From positions 34,597,537 through 34,661,536 of the forward strand of contig NC_092629.1 in assembly GCF_039555335.1 (NCBI RefSeq): a stretch of 64,000 nt of DNA, in the 5' to 3' direction. The position numbers were made by a program, and so were the translations under genes. Shown here piece by piece: positions 31,901 to 41,348 of the stretch (position 1 is the stretch's first letter; each line of letters begins with the position of its first letter). This stretch comes from Amphiura filiformis (Eukaryota; Echinodermata; Ophiuroidea; Amphilepidida; Amphiuridae). The notes under the pieces are model-generated. The model made no database searches. It was not told the origin of the DNA and saw only the letters and a program-made list of their open reading frames with translations.

Positions 31901-34900
31901 CAATGTTGGCTAACAATGTAAATGATGATTGGTCTTGGGCCTAATAATATGGAGTCAATGAGATAAAATAGTGCATGGACTTCCATTGTATCCCTGGGCA
32001 CTATTCTTTGAAAGCTGGGTTTCCCCCAGCAAAGATTCAGATGCAGAATTATTAGACGGTATGCGAATTGATACTTTTTGAGATCTGAAAGTCAAAGGCA
32101 GAAACGAAGAGAGATGACTACTCAACTCATTGAGCTATATAAGGTATTCTTGGGTGATCATTAAGGTGCTGACATTTAAGCAACCTGGTGCAATCCACAA
32201 GCAAGGTGAATGGCAAAGTTAATGTACTTGATGAAGATCACCGGGAAAATAACATCGCCCAGCTGCCACAGGGAACAGTCACAACAAATTAAAGCATCAG
32301 CTACCCAAGATGTGTGACTTTATATTTACAGCTATCATCTATCCTGGTAGATAACCTGTAGTCAGACTGCTGATGCATACTGGAACAATCTTGACCTCTA
32401 CAAGCGCTGTGAATTCTTCAGTATCACAGAGTGCAAAGGCACTAAAACGCCAGAGAAGCAAGCAATTGCGGTTAAACTTTTAGAGGTAACTAAAACCAGC
32501 AGAAGAAGTTATAAATCCAAGTAACCGGTTTGGCATGGGGTTTTAAACCAACCTTCCCAGATAATATTGCTCATTTGCTCATTTTGCCAATTTTGCCAAT
32601 TTTGCTGATTTTGCCAATATTAGATTACTGCTCGCCTGTTTGGAATGTTTACAAGAAATGTAATATTGATAAATTGGAACAAATACAGCATCGTGCTACT
32701 AGGTCAATTCTTTGTCAACGTGGGGGATCAATCATATGAGGACAGACTCAGAACTCTAAATCTCACAACTTTGAAAACTAGAAGGACTTATTTGTCTGTT
32801 TCATTCGCTTGTTCATGTCTTACTAATGCCAATCCCTTTCTTTTTTCCAGGTGGTGTGTTAATACGAGACATGAAGCTTTAATTTTAAACAATCAATCAC
32901 TCCTAAAACAGATGCTTACAAAAACTGTCTTTTAGTTAATTTCCCAGTGTTATGGTCTTCAATTCCATCCGATGTCAGAGACTCATATCTCACCTGTAAC
33001 AAGTCTACTTTTAAATCTCAACTCAAATCTCACTATATGGAGCATGATGATTAATTTGTATTGATGCCTTTTTGTATTTTTTTCCAATATGATTTGTATG
33101 TGTGTGGGTCTGCTGAGTTGGGAGCGCTGCACCTTGTGGTGACAGTGCTCTTTTGTGCTTTCAGTGTTCCCCGGCAGCTCAGTAGACCCAATTTGTTGTT
33201 TTGTCTCAATTTTGTTGTTAATTGCCAGATGAATAAAATAAAATAAATAAATAAAAATATCACACAGTCAACTTCACTCGCAGACTTGAGACTTGGTGAT
33301 AGGACCCAATTCATGGTTCATGCTAAGGATACTACAGATCGACCATCAATTTCTTGAAGAGAGAGTGGAGAACTGGGCTATGTGTGCTACTATCCGATTT
33401 CTAACATCAGTGCTATCAATGTCGTCAACGATGCAGCTGAGTGTGCAGTGAAATTGAGCTTGGATTTCCTCAGCACTGCAAAATCTGAGCGCCATTATCA
33501 AAATGTTTTACAGGTTGTTAAACAGGACAGGAAACGCAGGCCACGTCTGTGTAAACATAAACTTTATGAAGATATGCATTTGAAGGAGTACTCATAGAAA
33601 GTGTGATTTCATCCCACATGAACTGTGGTTAAAGTTTTTAGCTTAAGTGTGCTTTGAAATATAGTTCAAATTCAGCTATTAATTGTAAATGGCAGCACAC
33701 TATGCTAAATACATGTAAGTGTGTCACAGCACATGGCAGCTATTTAATTTTGTGATGTATATCCATATTCATTTGAACTTTAAGTTCAAGTTTAGTTAAA
33801 AACATACCCCAATTACATATAATCCTAATCATAAATTTTAAGTACATGGCAGCCATTATATGTACCATTAAACTTTAGAAAATGTATAGCTGCCATATGC
33901 CTATTGCGTTATGATCATATGGGTTATTCATTCAAACTTTCGGGCCACGGAGGACCCATAAGACGAACTCAGAATGAATTCAAATTTTGGGAATCTTATT
34001 ATTTCATCATTTGGCACATTTTAAGACTGGCTACATAAAATCTGGTTGACAAAAGGGGGGCATGATGCACCCTAATGCCAAGCACTCGGTCGGCGACACT
34101 TTGCCACAGGTCTTGGGCTTCGCTGGCCAGCGAAACCGTGCCTATATATCACTTAGGGCAATTGCGTCATCACACCACGTGGGATGCATGCACGAACAGC
34201 GCATATATCAAATAGTATTTTGTAGTATTCAGGCGGGTTAGGGTTAATGAGCACTTTCAAGTCATGTTAGCTCATTAAATCGATAAAGCAAACCATTACA
34301 AAGAAATTTAAAATGTATGCATGATGAAAACCATATGTCCGATTAGCTTCAAAGGCATATTAATTATCAGTGTTCTCTGCCCTACTCTATATGTTTAAAA
34401 CATGAATAGAGCACTTCGAAATGCCTCCAATACCACCTTAAGTGTATCCCTATTCTCTACTCCTTGTCTATATGTAGCTTTTTCAGTGAGTGATAAGGTG
34501 TTTGGGATTTAATTTGGACACTTTTTTTATTATAAAATAATGATTTTCTCATCATTCATGTTGGTGGTGTTGCATAATTTTATCTGCACTGACCAGTGAT
34601 GGTTCCTCTGTTCATTTGCTTTATAAAACATATAATAATACTTACACACAAGGCATTAGCCAGAGGGGTGTCTTTAGGGTGTCCAAAATGGTCAAAATAA
34701 CCTTATTCTACAAAATCAGGGTGTCCACTTCCTATTCACTCCATTATAAAAATCATAATTTTAGGGTGTCTAAATTGAAAACAGGGCGTCCAAATGACAC
34801 CTGGACACATTTCTAGCTAATGCCTTGCTTACACATCAGAATCTTAATCTGACAATAATGAAGTTAGAAAAGACAATTTCATTACACATTAATTCACATA

Positions 34901-37738
34901 TTATGTTGTTTCTTACAGGCCATGGTTGCTGGTTCAAGACGGTGAAATCGTGTGTAACTGGTGCAGAACAAAAAACCTCTTTGGAAGAAGGCGGTACAAA
35001 ATCCAGTACACAAGATAAACCAAAGGTAATACATGTACATTTACAATATACATTCATTGAAAGCTCTCATGTAGGGCTCCAACAAATAGCGCTTCTGATC
35101 TTTTTGTAATAGCGCTTTATAAGCCCTTACAAGTATGTAATTACATTATTTGTGGGACAAATGGCAGTTTTGGTTGTGAATGCATTTTTTTGACATTTTG
35201 GAAAAAATCTACAAAAAAATAATCATTTTCTATCAAGGGAAGGACAAAGTGGAAATGTGTGACATGCCTGGAAAAAATGTGGAATCATGGCAGCTCCAGG
35301 GTTCGGTTTTTGCCGGCAAAAACCTGCCCACAAAGTTTTTTAACATGGTTTAAACCGGCAAAAATGGCACAAACTGGCAAAATTTCATATATAGTCAGTC
35401 AAATAATAAAAAGTTATACAGAAAGCTTATAAACAGCATCACACAACTTTCAATGAATCATTCAACATATTTTTTGTCTCATCAAGTCCTTCAAATAAAA
35501 AAAGTTTTGAATTTGGTAAGCCGCATTTCAGTTTATGCACTAGTGAGCAATGAAAACCCTTGCCTTTAATTTCTTAATATGTTACTTAAAATTACAAAAT
35601 CTGGCCTTGTTACACTCAGGAAAGTATTTTTGTAACTTAATAATTTGTTTTGAGATGAAAAAAGTGAACTATTTATCACTTTTTTAGTTTTTGCCATTTT
35701 TGCCGGCAAAAACTGTTTTTGCCAAGTGGTGAAAACCGCGGTTAAAACCACGTTTTTTCCAGCTGCGTAAAACCCTGCGAACCCTGGGCAATTTTTTAAC
35801 TGTTTGAGATTTGGAAAAAAATGTTTATTTCCCGAGAAGATAAGCCCAATTGCCCTAAAATTACCGGAAATTGTTCCATAATGTAAAATGTATTTCTTAC
35901 ACTACAAGATTCTTATTTGGGACTGCCTTAGTGACTGTATGTGTACCTGTGCACTGTGCAGGGAACTCCAATAGGAATTGTGTAGTGTAATAAATATACA
36001 TTTTACATTTTGGAACAGTTTCCTGTATTTTGAGAGCAATTAGGCTAAACTTTGTGGGAAATAAACATTTTTTCCAGCCCTGAATTTTGTTATCACTTCA
36101 TAATCTTTATATGCATAATAATAATAATAATAATAGATTATGAAGTGAACAAACATCATCACTTTTATTTGCCCTTTCACTCTTTTAGATTTCGTATTTT
36201 TGGCAGGAAATCGCACCTTTTTACTTTTTTGGAAAATCTAGGTGCATTTTTGGCCTCCTTAATTGCTCATGTTGTAGCCCTACTGTTTGAGATCGTAATG
36301 TGTGAGGTCATTCTTTTGAGTGTACTAGCATATTGGAGTTTTAAAGAGTTAACAGCACATCTGGATTTATTCATAAAGTGCATGTGTTACACAAGCTCAG
36401 CATTTTATGGCATAACATAATCCATGGTAATAAAAATGTCCAACTCGCCAAGGTCCTGACCATCTAAAGAACATTGTGAATGTGATATATACAAGGTTAC
36501 CTGCCCAAATCCTAGTATAAACATTAATTGTTGGTATTTAATTCCTGCACAAACCTGCCAGTTGACCAGGCCAATGATGTTAAGGAACTGTGTCCTATAG
36601 AGATTGAGATGTTTGAGATCCTAGTGTGTGTAAATGTCATTTTTTGAGTGTAGAAAAAGCATATTGGCCTGGAACTGTGTCCTAGAGATTGTCACTTTTG
36701 AGATCCTCAAATGAATGTTTTGTTTGTTTCACTTTTCAGATGAGCAGAGCAGTATTACTAATCCTGTGTGTAGCTGGATTGCAGGGATCCTACCTCACTT
36801 GGGGTGTACTTCAAGAACGAGTTATGGCACATGAATACGGCAAAGATGACAATAATCCCGGAGAGAAATTCAAGAATTCACAGTTTTTAGTTTTCATGAA
36901 CCGTGTCTTGGCACTCTCCGCAGCAGGACTCGTTATGATGTTAACGAAACAACCACGACATGTAGCGCCATTGTATAAATATTCCTACTGTTCACTATCG
37001 AACATCCTCAGTAGTTGGTGTCAATACGAAGCGTTGAAATTTGTAAGTTTCCCAACTCAAGTGCTAGCAAAGGCATCCAAAATCATCCCCGTCATGCTTA
37101 TGGGTAAGGTTGTATCATCAAAATCATACGAATATTATGAGTACTTCACAGCAGGGATGATATCGGTCGGAGTGACCATGTTTTTGTTAACGCAAGGCAA
37201 AGAGGATACCGGTAACACAGCGACGACCATATCGGGTGTGGTCATATTAGTTGGGTATATGACGTTTGACAGCTTCACGTCAAATTGGCAGGCCGAGTTA
37301 TACAAGCAATACAGTATGTCCAGTATACAGATGATGTTCGGAGTCAACTTATTCTCATGCATATTCACGAGTTGGGCTCTTCTAGAACAAGGAGGATTTG
37401 TCGAAGGCATTTCGTTCATGCTTAAATACAGCACCTTTATGTTCCATGTTAGTCTTATATCAATATGCTCCGCTACCGGACAGCTTTTTATATTTTACAC
37501 AATTTCACAATTTGGTGCGGTTGTTTTTACCATCATCATGACCACGCGTCAGGCCATTGCAATATTCCTCTCCTGCATCATTTACGGACATCCGGTGTCG
37601 GTTTCCGGTTTTCTAGGCATCATGGTGGTGTTTGTAGCTCTGTTTTTGAAAGTTTACGCCACTGCGAAAAAGAAGTCTGCCAAAGCAAAACAAGCGAGTC
37701 AAGCGCCCTCACAAACAATTGATTCAAATAAAGTGTGA
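25721..37738 (+). CDS. SLC35B2: PAPS transporter 1 (SLC35B2 orthologue), full three-exon gene
   Basis: Coding exons 25721-25949, 34919-35025 and 36740-37738 join in phase (phase 1, then phase 0) to 444 residues; human PAPST1 is of similar length (432). The family imports 3'-phosphoadenosine 5'-phosphosulfate into the Golgi in exchange for nucleotide, feeding sulfation of glycosaminoglycans, glycoproteins and glycolipids. Visible hallmarks: N-terminal hydrophobic leader, a GYAS membrane segment, [66 protein letters not shown] and [15 protein letters not shown], all closely matching vertebrate PAPST1. About ten membrane helices. Intron 1 (8,969 bp) is mostly nested transposons; intron 2 (1,714 bp) holds foldback elements. 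Identification is very secure by recognition; expression is unknown. Confidence 0.95.
25950..26325. other. Start of SLC35B2 intron 1, unique sequence
   Basis: About 375 bp of intron before the nested stack. Two near-repeats of GGGCACCC and TTTACCAT occur near 26116-26160. Nothing else recognised. Confidence 0.5.
26386..26661. mobile_element. TTAA element with telomere-like ends, copy A
   Basis: 276 bp beginning CCCTAACCCCCTAAGGGC and ending GGCGGGTTAGGG, bounded by TTAA (26382-26385, 26662-26665). CCC termini plus TTAA fit piggyBac-type MITEs. The interior has a purine tract (GAAAGAAGGAAAG) and a tRNA-like segment on the minus strand. Copy B begins 40 bp downstream. Confidence 0.8.
26466..26534 (-). 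ncRNA. tRNA-like sequence (A and B boxes) inside the telomere-ended element
   Basis: On the minus strand: GGTTCGAATCCCACCC is a perfect B box, and TGGCAAAGTGTCGCCGACCG resembles an A box; between them GTGCTTGGCATGCGAG resembles a tRNA-Ala anticodon arm with GGC. The acceptor stem does not pair properly, so it is tRNA-derived, not a functional tRNA. Confidence 0.6.
28080..28104. repeat. A homopolymer, ~25 bp
   Basis: Uninterrupted A run in the left arm of the foldback element; the paired right arm lacks it. Confidence 0.9.
28840..29674. mobile_element. 835-bp TTAA element in the left foldback arm
   Basis: Left end AGGGGGGTAACCC, right end GGGTTACGGACCT (complement AGGTCCGTAACCC), flanked by TTAA (28836-28839, 29675-29678). 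The right arm of the host foldback shows the uninterrupted sequence. AGG-type termini with TTAA suggest Kolobok-like MITEs. A tRNA-like sequence lies within. Confidence 0.75.
29232..29303 (-). ncRNA. tRNA-like sequence in the 835-bp element
   Basis: Minus strand: TAGCTCAATTGGCTAGCG is a good A box; GGTTCAAAACCC is a near B box. Anticodon position reads TTT in a CTTTTAC loop, but the anticodon stem does not pair. A tRNA-derived fragment, not a working gene. Confidence 0.55.
29759..29829 (+). ncRNA. tRNA-like sequence, left foldback arm
   Basis: TGGTCTAGTGGTTGACG (A box) and GGTTCGAATCC (B box) at tRNA-like spacing. Stems are imperfect. An inverted relative occupies the matching place in the right arm. 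Confidence 0.6.
30253..30326 (-). ncRNA. tRNA-like sequence, right foldback arm
   Basis: Complement of the 29759-29829 sequence with several changes: TGGTCTAGTGGCTAAG and GGAAGTTCGAACCC on the minus strand. Together the pair shows the tRNA-like segment was already part of the foldback arm. Confidence 0.6.
32110..32525 (+). pseudogene. Decayed transposase-like coding region, part 1
   Basis: Conceptual reading in shifting frames gives fragments such as [34 protein letters not shown] and [13 protein letters not shown], broken by stops and frameshifts. They remind me of uncharacterised, transposon-associated animal proteins, but I cannot name the family. It lies inside the 7.25-kb element and is interrupted downstream by a LINE fragment. 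Confidence 0.4.
32550..33257 (+). mobile_element. 3' fragment of a non-LTR retrotransposon (CR1/L2/Jockey-like)
   Basis: Encodes the end of a reverse transcriptase: [20 protein letters not shown], then in another frame [17 protein letters not shown], then a final stretch with [13 protein letters not shown] and a stop near 33054. A frameshift lies near 32715. The ~180-bp 3' UTR ends in an AATAAAATAAAT-type tail (33232-33257). Severely 5'-truncated. Confidence 0.75.
33300..33599 (+). pseudogene. Decayed transposase-like coding region, part 2
   Basis: Open frame whose product ends [19 protein letters not shown], then [16 protein letters not shown] and a stop at 33596-33598. The VNDAAE-VKL-DFL style recalls the C-terminus of the same uncharacterised family as part 1. 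With part 1 upstream, the LINE fragment appears to have split this gene. Confidence 0.45.
34438..34648. other. Intron 1 sequence between the stack and a MITE
   Basis: Unique-looking AT-rich intron; nothing recognised. Confidence 0.5.
34649..34827. mobile_element. hAT-type MITE just upstream of SLC35B2 exon 2
   Basis: Perfect 12-bp termini CAAGGCATTAGC and GCTAATGCCTTG and a perfect 8-bp duplication CTTACACA (34641-34648, 34828-34835). 179 bp, non-coding. Only about 90 bp separate it from the exon 2 acceptor. Confidence 0.85.
34919..35025 (+). CDS. SLC35B2: SLC35B2 coding exon 2
   Basis: Acceptor TTCTTACAG ending at 34918, donor GTAATA at 35026. 107 nt; the first two bases complete a Gly codon begun in exon 1. 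It encodes [17 protein letters not shown] and a polar Ser/Thr/Lys-rich linker to KPK, the cytosolic loop that corresponds to the LVKACVFGNE region of the human protein. Confidence 0.92.
35297..35786. mobile_element. MITE-like element in intron 2, TIR CAGGGTTCG
   Basis: Left CAGGGTTCGG, right GCGAACCCTG; the interior repeats TTTTGCCGGCAAAAA-type phrases. Terminus style is hAT-like, but flanks GGCAGCTC and GGCAATTT agree in only 4 of 8 bases. Confidence 0.55.
35810..36077. mobile_element. Foldback MITE in intron 2
   Basis: Arms GGAAAAAAATGTTTATTTCC and GGAAATAAACATTTTTTCC at the ends, with CCATAATGTAAAATGTAT and ATACATTTTACATTTTGG further in. About 268 bp, non-coding. Confidence 0.75.
36285..36715. 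repeat. Three degenerate ~75-120-bp repeats in intron 2
   Basis: Recurring phrases GTTTGAGATC, TGTGTGAGGTCATT or TGTGTAAATGTCATT, TTTTGAGTGT and GCATATTGG at about 36287, 36611 and 36690. Overlapping open frames are chance. An (AAT)n run lies upstream at 36117-36137. Confidence 0.6.
36740..37738 (+). CDS. SLC35B2: SLC35B2 coding exon 3 (most of the transporter)
   Basis: Acceptor CTTTTCAG ending at 36739; exon starts in phase 0. An ATG further upstream at 36689 is intronic. 332 residues plus TGA at 37736-37738. It carries most helices of the nucleotide-sugar-transporter (UAA) fold, the [20 protein letters not shown] motif and the paired [20 protein letters not shown] helix, and a Lys-rich cytosolic tail ([10 protein letters not shown]). 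A single large exon for the transport core is notable in a genome with long introns. Confidence 0.95.
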   Translation: MSRAVLLILCVAGLQGSYLTWGVLQERVMAHEYGKDDNNPGEKFKNSQFLVFMNRVLALSAAGLVMMLTKQPRHVAPLYKYSYCSLSNILSSWCQYEALKFVSFPTQVLAKASKIIPVMLMGKVVSSKSYEYYEYFTAGMISVGVTMFLLTQGKEDTGNTATTISGVVILVGYMTFDSFTSNWQAELYKQYSMSSIQMMFGVNLFSCIFTSWALLEQGGFVEGISFMLKYSTFMFHVSLISICSATGQLFIFYTISQFGAVVFTIIMTTRQAIAIFLSCIIYGHPVSVSGFLGIMVVFVALFLKVYATAKKKSAKAKQASQAPSQTIDSNKV

Positions 37739-37865
37739 AGAATATAGAGTTAAAGTTAATCTTATTTTATTGGTGCAGGAGCTATGACAAAGGAAAAATG
37801 GCTCAAAATTGGCCACACCACACTCCAGTGTGTAAAGGGTATTTCGGATTTGTGGCATTAATAAA
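37727..37865 (+). terminator. Candidate poly(A) signals of SLC35B2
   Basis: AATAAA occurs at 37727-37732, overlapping the last codons, and at 37860-37865, about 122 bp after the stop. The second is the better candidate; a MITE starts only 17 bp after it. Confidence 0.45.
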
Positions 37866-37881
37866 TATTGATTTGTTGATT

Positions 37882-38703
37882 AAAGGCACTATCAGTGACT
37901 TGTTAAGGCCTAAAAAATTGTTTGATTGGCGTAACCCGACCTACCCTAAAAAAAGGCCTGACCCTGACTTATTTTTTTGAAAAAAATATTGAAAAAATAA
38001 TTGAAAAAATTAAAAGCAAAAAAAATTGATAAATTTACACATAAGAAAGAAGAAAAAAAGTTCCAAAGCCTTTTTCAAATTAAATTTACAGATTAAAAAA
38101 AATCCTCTCCTACCTACCCCAATTCTTTTTTATGTTACACCAATCAAACAACTTTATTTAAGGCCTAAATAAGAAAGTCTTTATAATAACAACCAGAATT
38201 ACACGGTTCGTAATTACGGTGGCCCCCACACATAGGTGTGTTAAACAAAGATTTGTATATAGAATAATATGCAAATCAGCTCATTAATATTCATAAATAT
38301 GTAAATAGCATGACACAAAATACAGCACATCAGGCACATTTTTTCAATCCTTTATTTACTTTTTATGTTGAAGTCGTCTATACAAAATGAAAGCAGTTCC
38401 TAAATTTCCATGTTTTTGTCTACAAACTCAAAAATGTCACCATGTGAAGGGTTTTCACAGATCACATCAGAAATCTTTGCATATTTGTAAGAAGTAAAGG
38501 AGAGGTGTGCCCAGTCACATTCTCAGCACGACTTTTAAATAAGGAAAATTTGGCATATTCGTCAGTATTGGGGATCTCGGTCTGTCCGGTTTTTGCCCTT
38601 TGGTCAAATACATGCTGAAAATTGTATAAACTTCTCTTTCACGTCAAGCTATTCCTACAAAGTTCAAATTTATGTTTTCAAAAAGATCACTGATAGTACC
38701 TTT
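37882..38703. mobile_element. 822-bp MITE directly after SLC35B2, TIR AAAGG(C/T)ACTATCAGTGA
   Basis: Left AAAGGCACTATCAGTGA, right TCACTGATAGTACCTTT; flanking GATT-type bases repeat but are ambiguous. The interior is AT-rich and non-coding. Confidence 0.7.
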
Positions 38704-39539
38704 GATTATAATTTTTATTATTATTATTATTTTAATTGATAATCATTTTCTTCCTGTACAGTCTCATTACCACATTGTCTTTCATCTTTGCTAGGGGTAG
38801 GATTTCATCACAAATGTGGAAATTACGCAGCCTTGCTGATTGGTTACAAGATATTATAGTAAGAAACTCTTCCAAATTTGTTTAATTTTTTTTTATATCC
38901 ATGGTAGAAAACCTGCCCTCCAGCAAATTCCAAATCAAATCCTACATTTTCTTCTTCTTCTTCTTCCTTGTAAGTGCCTCCCTCATATGCATGAGTATTA
39001 TCGCACTGCGTACAGACAAGCAGTACTTATTTTTACTCTGGAACCTAGAGTACATGAGCGTATTTTTGAAGTACAGTCAACAGTACCGGGATGATCCCCT
39101 GCTCTTTTCGAATAGCCTGTGACGTTCTTTAATGTGCACACTACATTAATGTGAGAAAATATGCATGTACACGGAACCGACACACCTTGGTCTGGGGCGG
39201 ACATTTTAAAAATGAATTTAGAAGAGCAGCAACAACATCACTTGCATTACATACCAGATGTTAAATCCACATCATATGCAAAATTTGAGGAAATTCGCAC
39301 GAGTCTGTTTTATTTTAGGGCCATTTTTCTATAACTGGTCTTTACATGTAGCCCTATGGAGAGAGTGCCCGTTGAGGGTGCTATAACCCCCATTTTAGGA
39401 ACAAAAATGTGATTTAAAAAAAACGGACTCATACGAATTTTCTAAAATTTTCAGAGTATGTAGTATGAACGTGTAGAAATATAATCAAGTAGTTGCCCTA
39501 CCTGCTCTTCTCCGAAAAAATAAAAAGTCCTATACCTCA
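38704..39539. other. Intergenic sequence with one unexplained open frame
   Basis: Contains (ATT)n near 38710 and (CTT)n near 38950. A frame at 38901-39122 would encode a hydrophobic segment (FFFFFFLVSASLICMSIIAL) and a polar tail; I recognise no homology and a second overlapping frame is equally open, so no gene is called. Confidence 0.4.
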
Positions 39540-39706
39540 ATGATAATGAAACCTAGATGGACAGCTTAAAGTGCCCTCCGAAGCACTAAGCAAGTAGAGT
39601 GAAGGACACAAAGAGCCAGCTGAGCTCAGGCGGACCTGGGATTTGAACCCTTGACCCCCGGATTCACAGTCCAACACCTTAACCGCTAGGCCACGCTCCC
39701 CTCTCC
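39540..39706 (-). mobile_element. tRNA-derived SINE
   Basis: Minus strand: head 39706-39640 with TGGCCTAGCGGTTAAGG (A box) and GGTTCAAATCCC (B box); the anticodon loop CTGTGAA reads GTG (His). The acceptor stem is not paired. A non-tRNA body (GCTGAGCTGGCTC, CTTAGTGCTTCGG) follows. Typical SINE layout. Confidence 0.75.
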
Positions 39707-39931
39707 CCTCTATTTTCCTGGGAATTAGCTTCTTGAATTCCATGTTTCCAAGGCTATGTGTGATGAAATTCTATCCCTGGTTTAGGGACTGGTCAATATT
39801 TATGCCATGCAGATTTAAAGAGAGTATGTTTTGTTATCGGGGAAAAAGGGGGGGTGCTCCTTAAGGAAAAGAAGATGTGAAATTTTAAATGCAGAAATTG
39901 GAAGAAAAGGAGGGAGACATAGGCTCATATA

Positions 39932-39989
39932 CATCAGGGTTGCAGGAACTCACAAACTATATAGTTTGTGAGTTCCTGCAACCCTGATG
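39932..39989. repeat. Perfect 58-bp palindrome
   Basis: CATCAGGGTTGCAGGAAC and onward for 29 bp is followed with no spacer by its exact reverse complement. AT-rich centre (ACTATATAGT). Nearby GGTGCAGGAATA partly repeats the arm. Confidence 0.95.
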
Positions 39990-40143
39990 GTGCAGGAATA
40001 TTGGCCAATCTGTTAAAACACTTAAATGTATATACATGTAGAGAATATATTTAATATTATTATTAACAGTGTGTTGTAGCATAGATTCATGCACAGCACC
40101 GGTGTCCTGCAGCAGTAGTCCTCTATCGGCATTGGCATGAAAT

Positions 40144-40305
40144 GGCTAATTTAAATCCACACAACCCATATGGAAGACTTGATCTTAATCTCCCACAGAG
40201 GGGGTGTAGATTTCAAATGGAGTCACCCAGTCAGGTGACCCATTTGAAATGCTTCCTGTGTGGAAGATTAAGGTCAAGTCTTCTATCGGGGATTTGAACT
40301 GGAAT
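40144..40305. mobile_element. Foldback family 'CCATACACCCC', copy 1
   Basis: Family layout in all copies: TTCCAGTTGAAATCCATAC, CCCCTATGGAAGACATG, CTTAATCTTCCACACAGG, central AAATGGAGTCACCCATTCAG, then the complement of the first half. This copy has a slightly diverged left edge. Non-coding; likely non-autonomous. Confidence 0.85.
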
Positions 40306-40604
40306 AATAGCCTAATCAAGAACTGGCAGATATTGGCTAGCTTCAACAGATCACATGCATAGAATTTTTATCTTTTATTTCCTTACAAAAATACCTTGTA
40401 TTCTCATTTTTTTTATAGAATTATAGTTCATTTGCACGTTAAAGCCTTAATGTACGATCTTTTTTCAGAATATATCTTTATTTTTTCAAAACCGATTTTT
40501 TGGCATATTTGTAATAATTACACATGTTCCAGCTTACATCTATGAGCAAACTGTCAAATTTGCCCTATTTGTATTAAAACGGGATGATTTTCTGTTGGTC
40601 CGAC

Positions 40605-40682
40605 GTCTCCTACGAAGCCAGTTTGGTTACGCTTCCTCCACATGTGTGGAAGGAGCGTAACCAAACTGGCTGCGAAGGAGAC
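40605..40682. repeat. 78-bp near-perfect hairpin
   Basis: GTCTCCTACGAAGCCAGTTT and its arm partner CTGGCTGCGAAGGAGAC enclose GGTTACGCTTCCTCCACA / TGTGGAAGGAGCGTAACC, with only a few mismatches. A small open frame over it is not a gene. A similar phrase (GTCTCCTACACAGCCAGTTT) occurs at 29362. Confidence 0.85.
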
Positions 40683-41177
40683 TAACTCTGAGGCCGTACT
40701 CGGCATCCTAATCCAAAAAGTGAGAGATATTTTGAGTAATAGAGGTGAAGTTTATGATGTTGTTTCTTTGCAAATTTCCCAATGTTTTTCGCGTCCAAAT
40801 GCATTGAGAACTTTCATAATGATCGCATATTAACTATTTTATTATTTTGGAAGAAAAATCAACAAATTTAAAAAGATCGTACATTAAGTCTTTCAGCATT
40901 CACTTTATGCAGCGGTGCTACATAAGCATTTTATATGTATGTACACATGAAAACACATACATGTGCACACATGAATACTTCTAAGGATTATTGTGGTGCA
41001 AAAGGTTACTTGATGCTAATGTTATTGGTGCAAAATTTTATTTCAACATATTTTAGTACCGGTATATTATTGCAATTTATTTTGTCAAAGTTTGAACCCA
41101 ATTTCTAAACCTTATTTTTAAATTTCAAATTATAGCAATATCTTGTACATAGTTTATTAGTTGGGTAAATTTTGGCA

Positions 41178-41348
41178 TTTCCATTTGAAATCCACACAAT
41201 GTACATGTATGACCTTCATCTCCCACAGAGAGTTAAGAATTCAAATGGAGTCACCCGTTCAGGTAACCCCATTTCAAATTCACACTCCCTTTTTTGGAAA
41301 TTTGAGGTCCTATCTTCCATAAGGGAGTGTATGGATGTCAACTGGAAT
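41178..41348. mobile_element. Foldback family, copy 2
   Basis: CCATTTGAAATCCACACAAT at the left, GGATGTCAACTGGAATGG at the right, same central AAATGGAGTCACCCGTTCAG. Confidence 0.85.

Larger units (their letters stand above)
26824..34074 (+). mobile_element. 7.25-kb DNA transposon with perfect 8-bp TSD ATGCCAAG
   Basis: Starts TAGGGTGCATCATGCC, ends GGCATGATGCACCCTA, flanked by ATGCCAAG (26816-26823, 34075-34082), which is single in copy A. Terminal inverted repeats are ~185 bp: left 26824-26877 plus 31525-31660 once the inner insertion is removed, right ~33890-34074. Remains of a coding region lie at ~32110-32525 and 33300-33599. An 8-bp duplication allows hAT, P or Mutator-type; long TIRs lean toward the last, but I cannot assign it. 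Confidence 0.8.
26702..34243. mobile_element. TTAA element with telomere-like ends, copy B, split by insertion
   Basis: Left part 26702-26823 and right part 34075-34243 are together collinear with copy A. The left flank is CTAA (TTAA variant), the right TTAA (34244-34247). The split is an exact 8-bp duplication, ATGCCAAG, made by the large element inside. The right part carries a 10-bp insertion (GCTGGCCAGC) relative to copy A. Confidence 0.85.
26326..34437. mobile_element. Outermost layer of the nested stack: remnant of a TTAA palindromic family
   Basis: 26326-26385 (TGTTATGAACATTTATATGC to ACATATTAA) and 34244-34437 (TTAATGAGCACTTTCAAG to AATACCACC, then TTAA at 34438) are contiguous in the related 780-bp element at 55632-56411, where they meet near 56202-56205. 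Everything between is inserted. The left arm of this copy is lost. Confidence 0.8.

Noticed and set aside
36052..36420. 122-codon open frame in SLC35B2 intron 2
   Set aside because: Starts inside a foldback MITE, crosses an (AAT)n repeat, and lies within a well-defined intron.
36689..36739. Upstream ATG and 17 codons before SLC35B2 exon 3
   Set aside because: A strong acceptor lies exactly at 36738-36739, and the preceding exons join in phase to give the conserved N-terminus, so this stretch is intron.
38840..39122. Overlapping open frames with a hydrophobic segment downstream of SLC35B2
   Set aside because: Two frames are open over the same bases, one begins in a CTT microsatellite, and no homology is recognised; mentioned only as unexplained.
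29232..39706. Functional tRNA genes (A and B boxes at 29232, 29759, 30253 and 39640)
   Set aside because: Acceptor and anticodon stems do not pair and the sequences are embedded in mobile elements, so they are tRNA-derived repeats.
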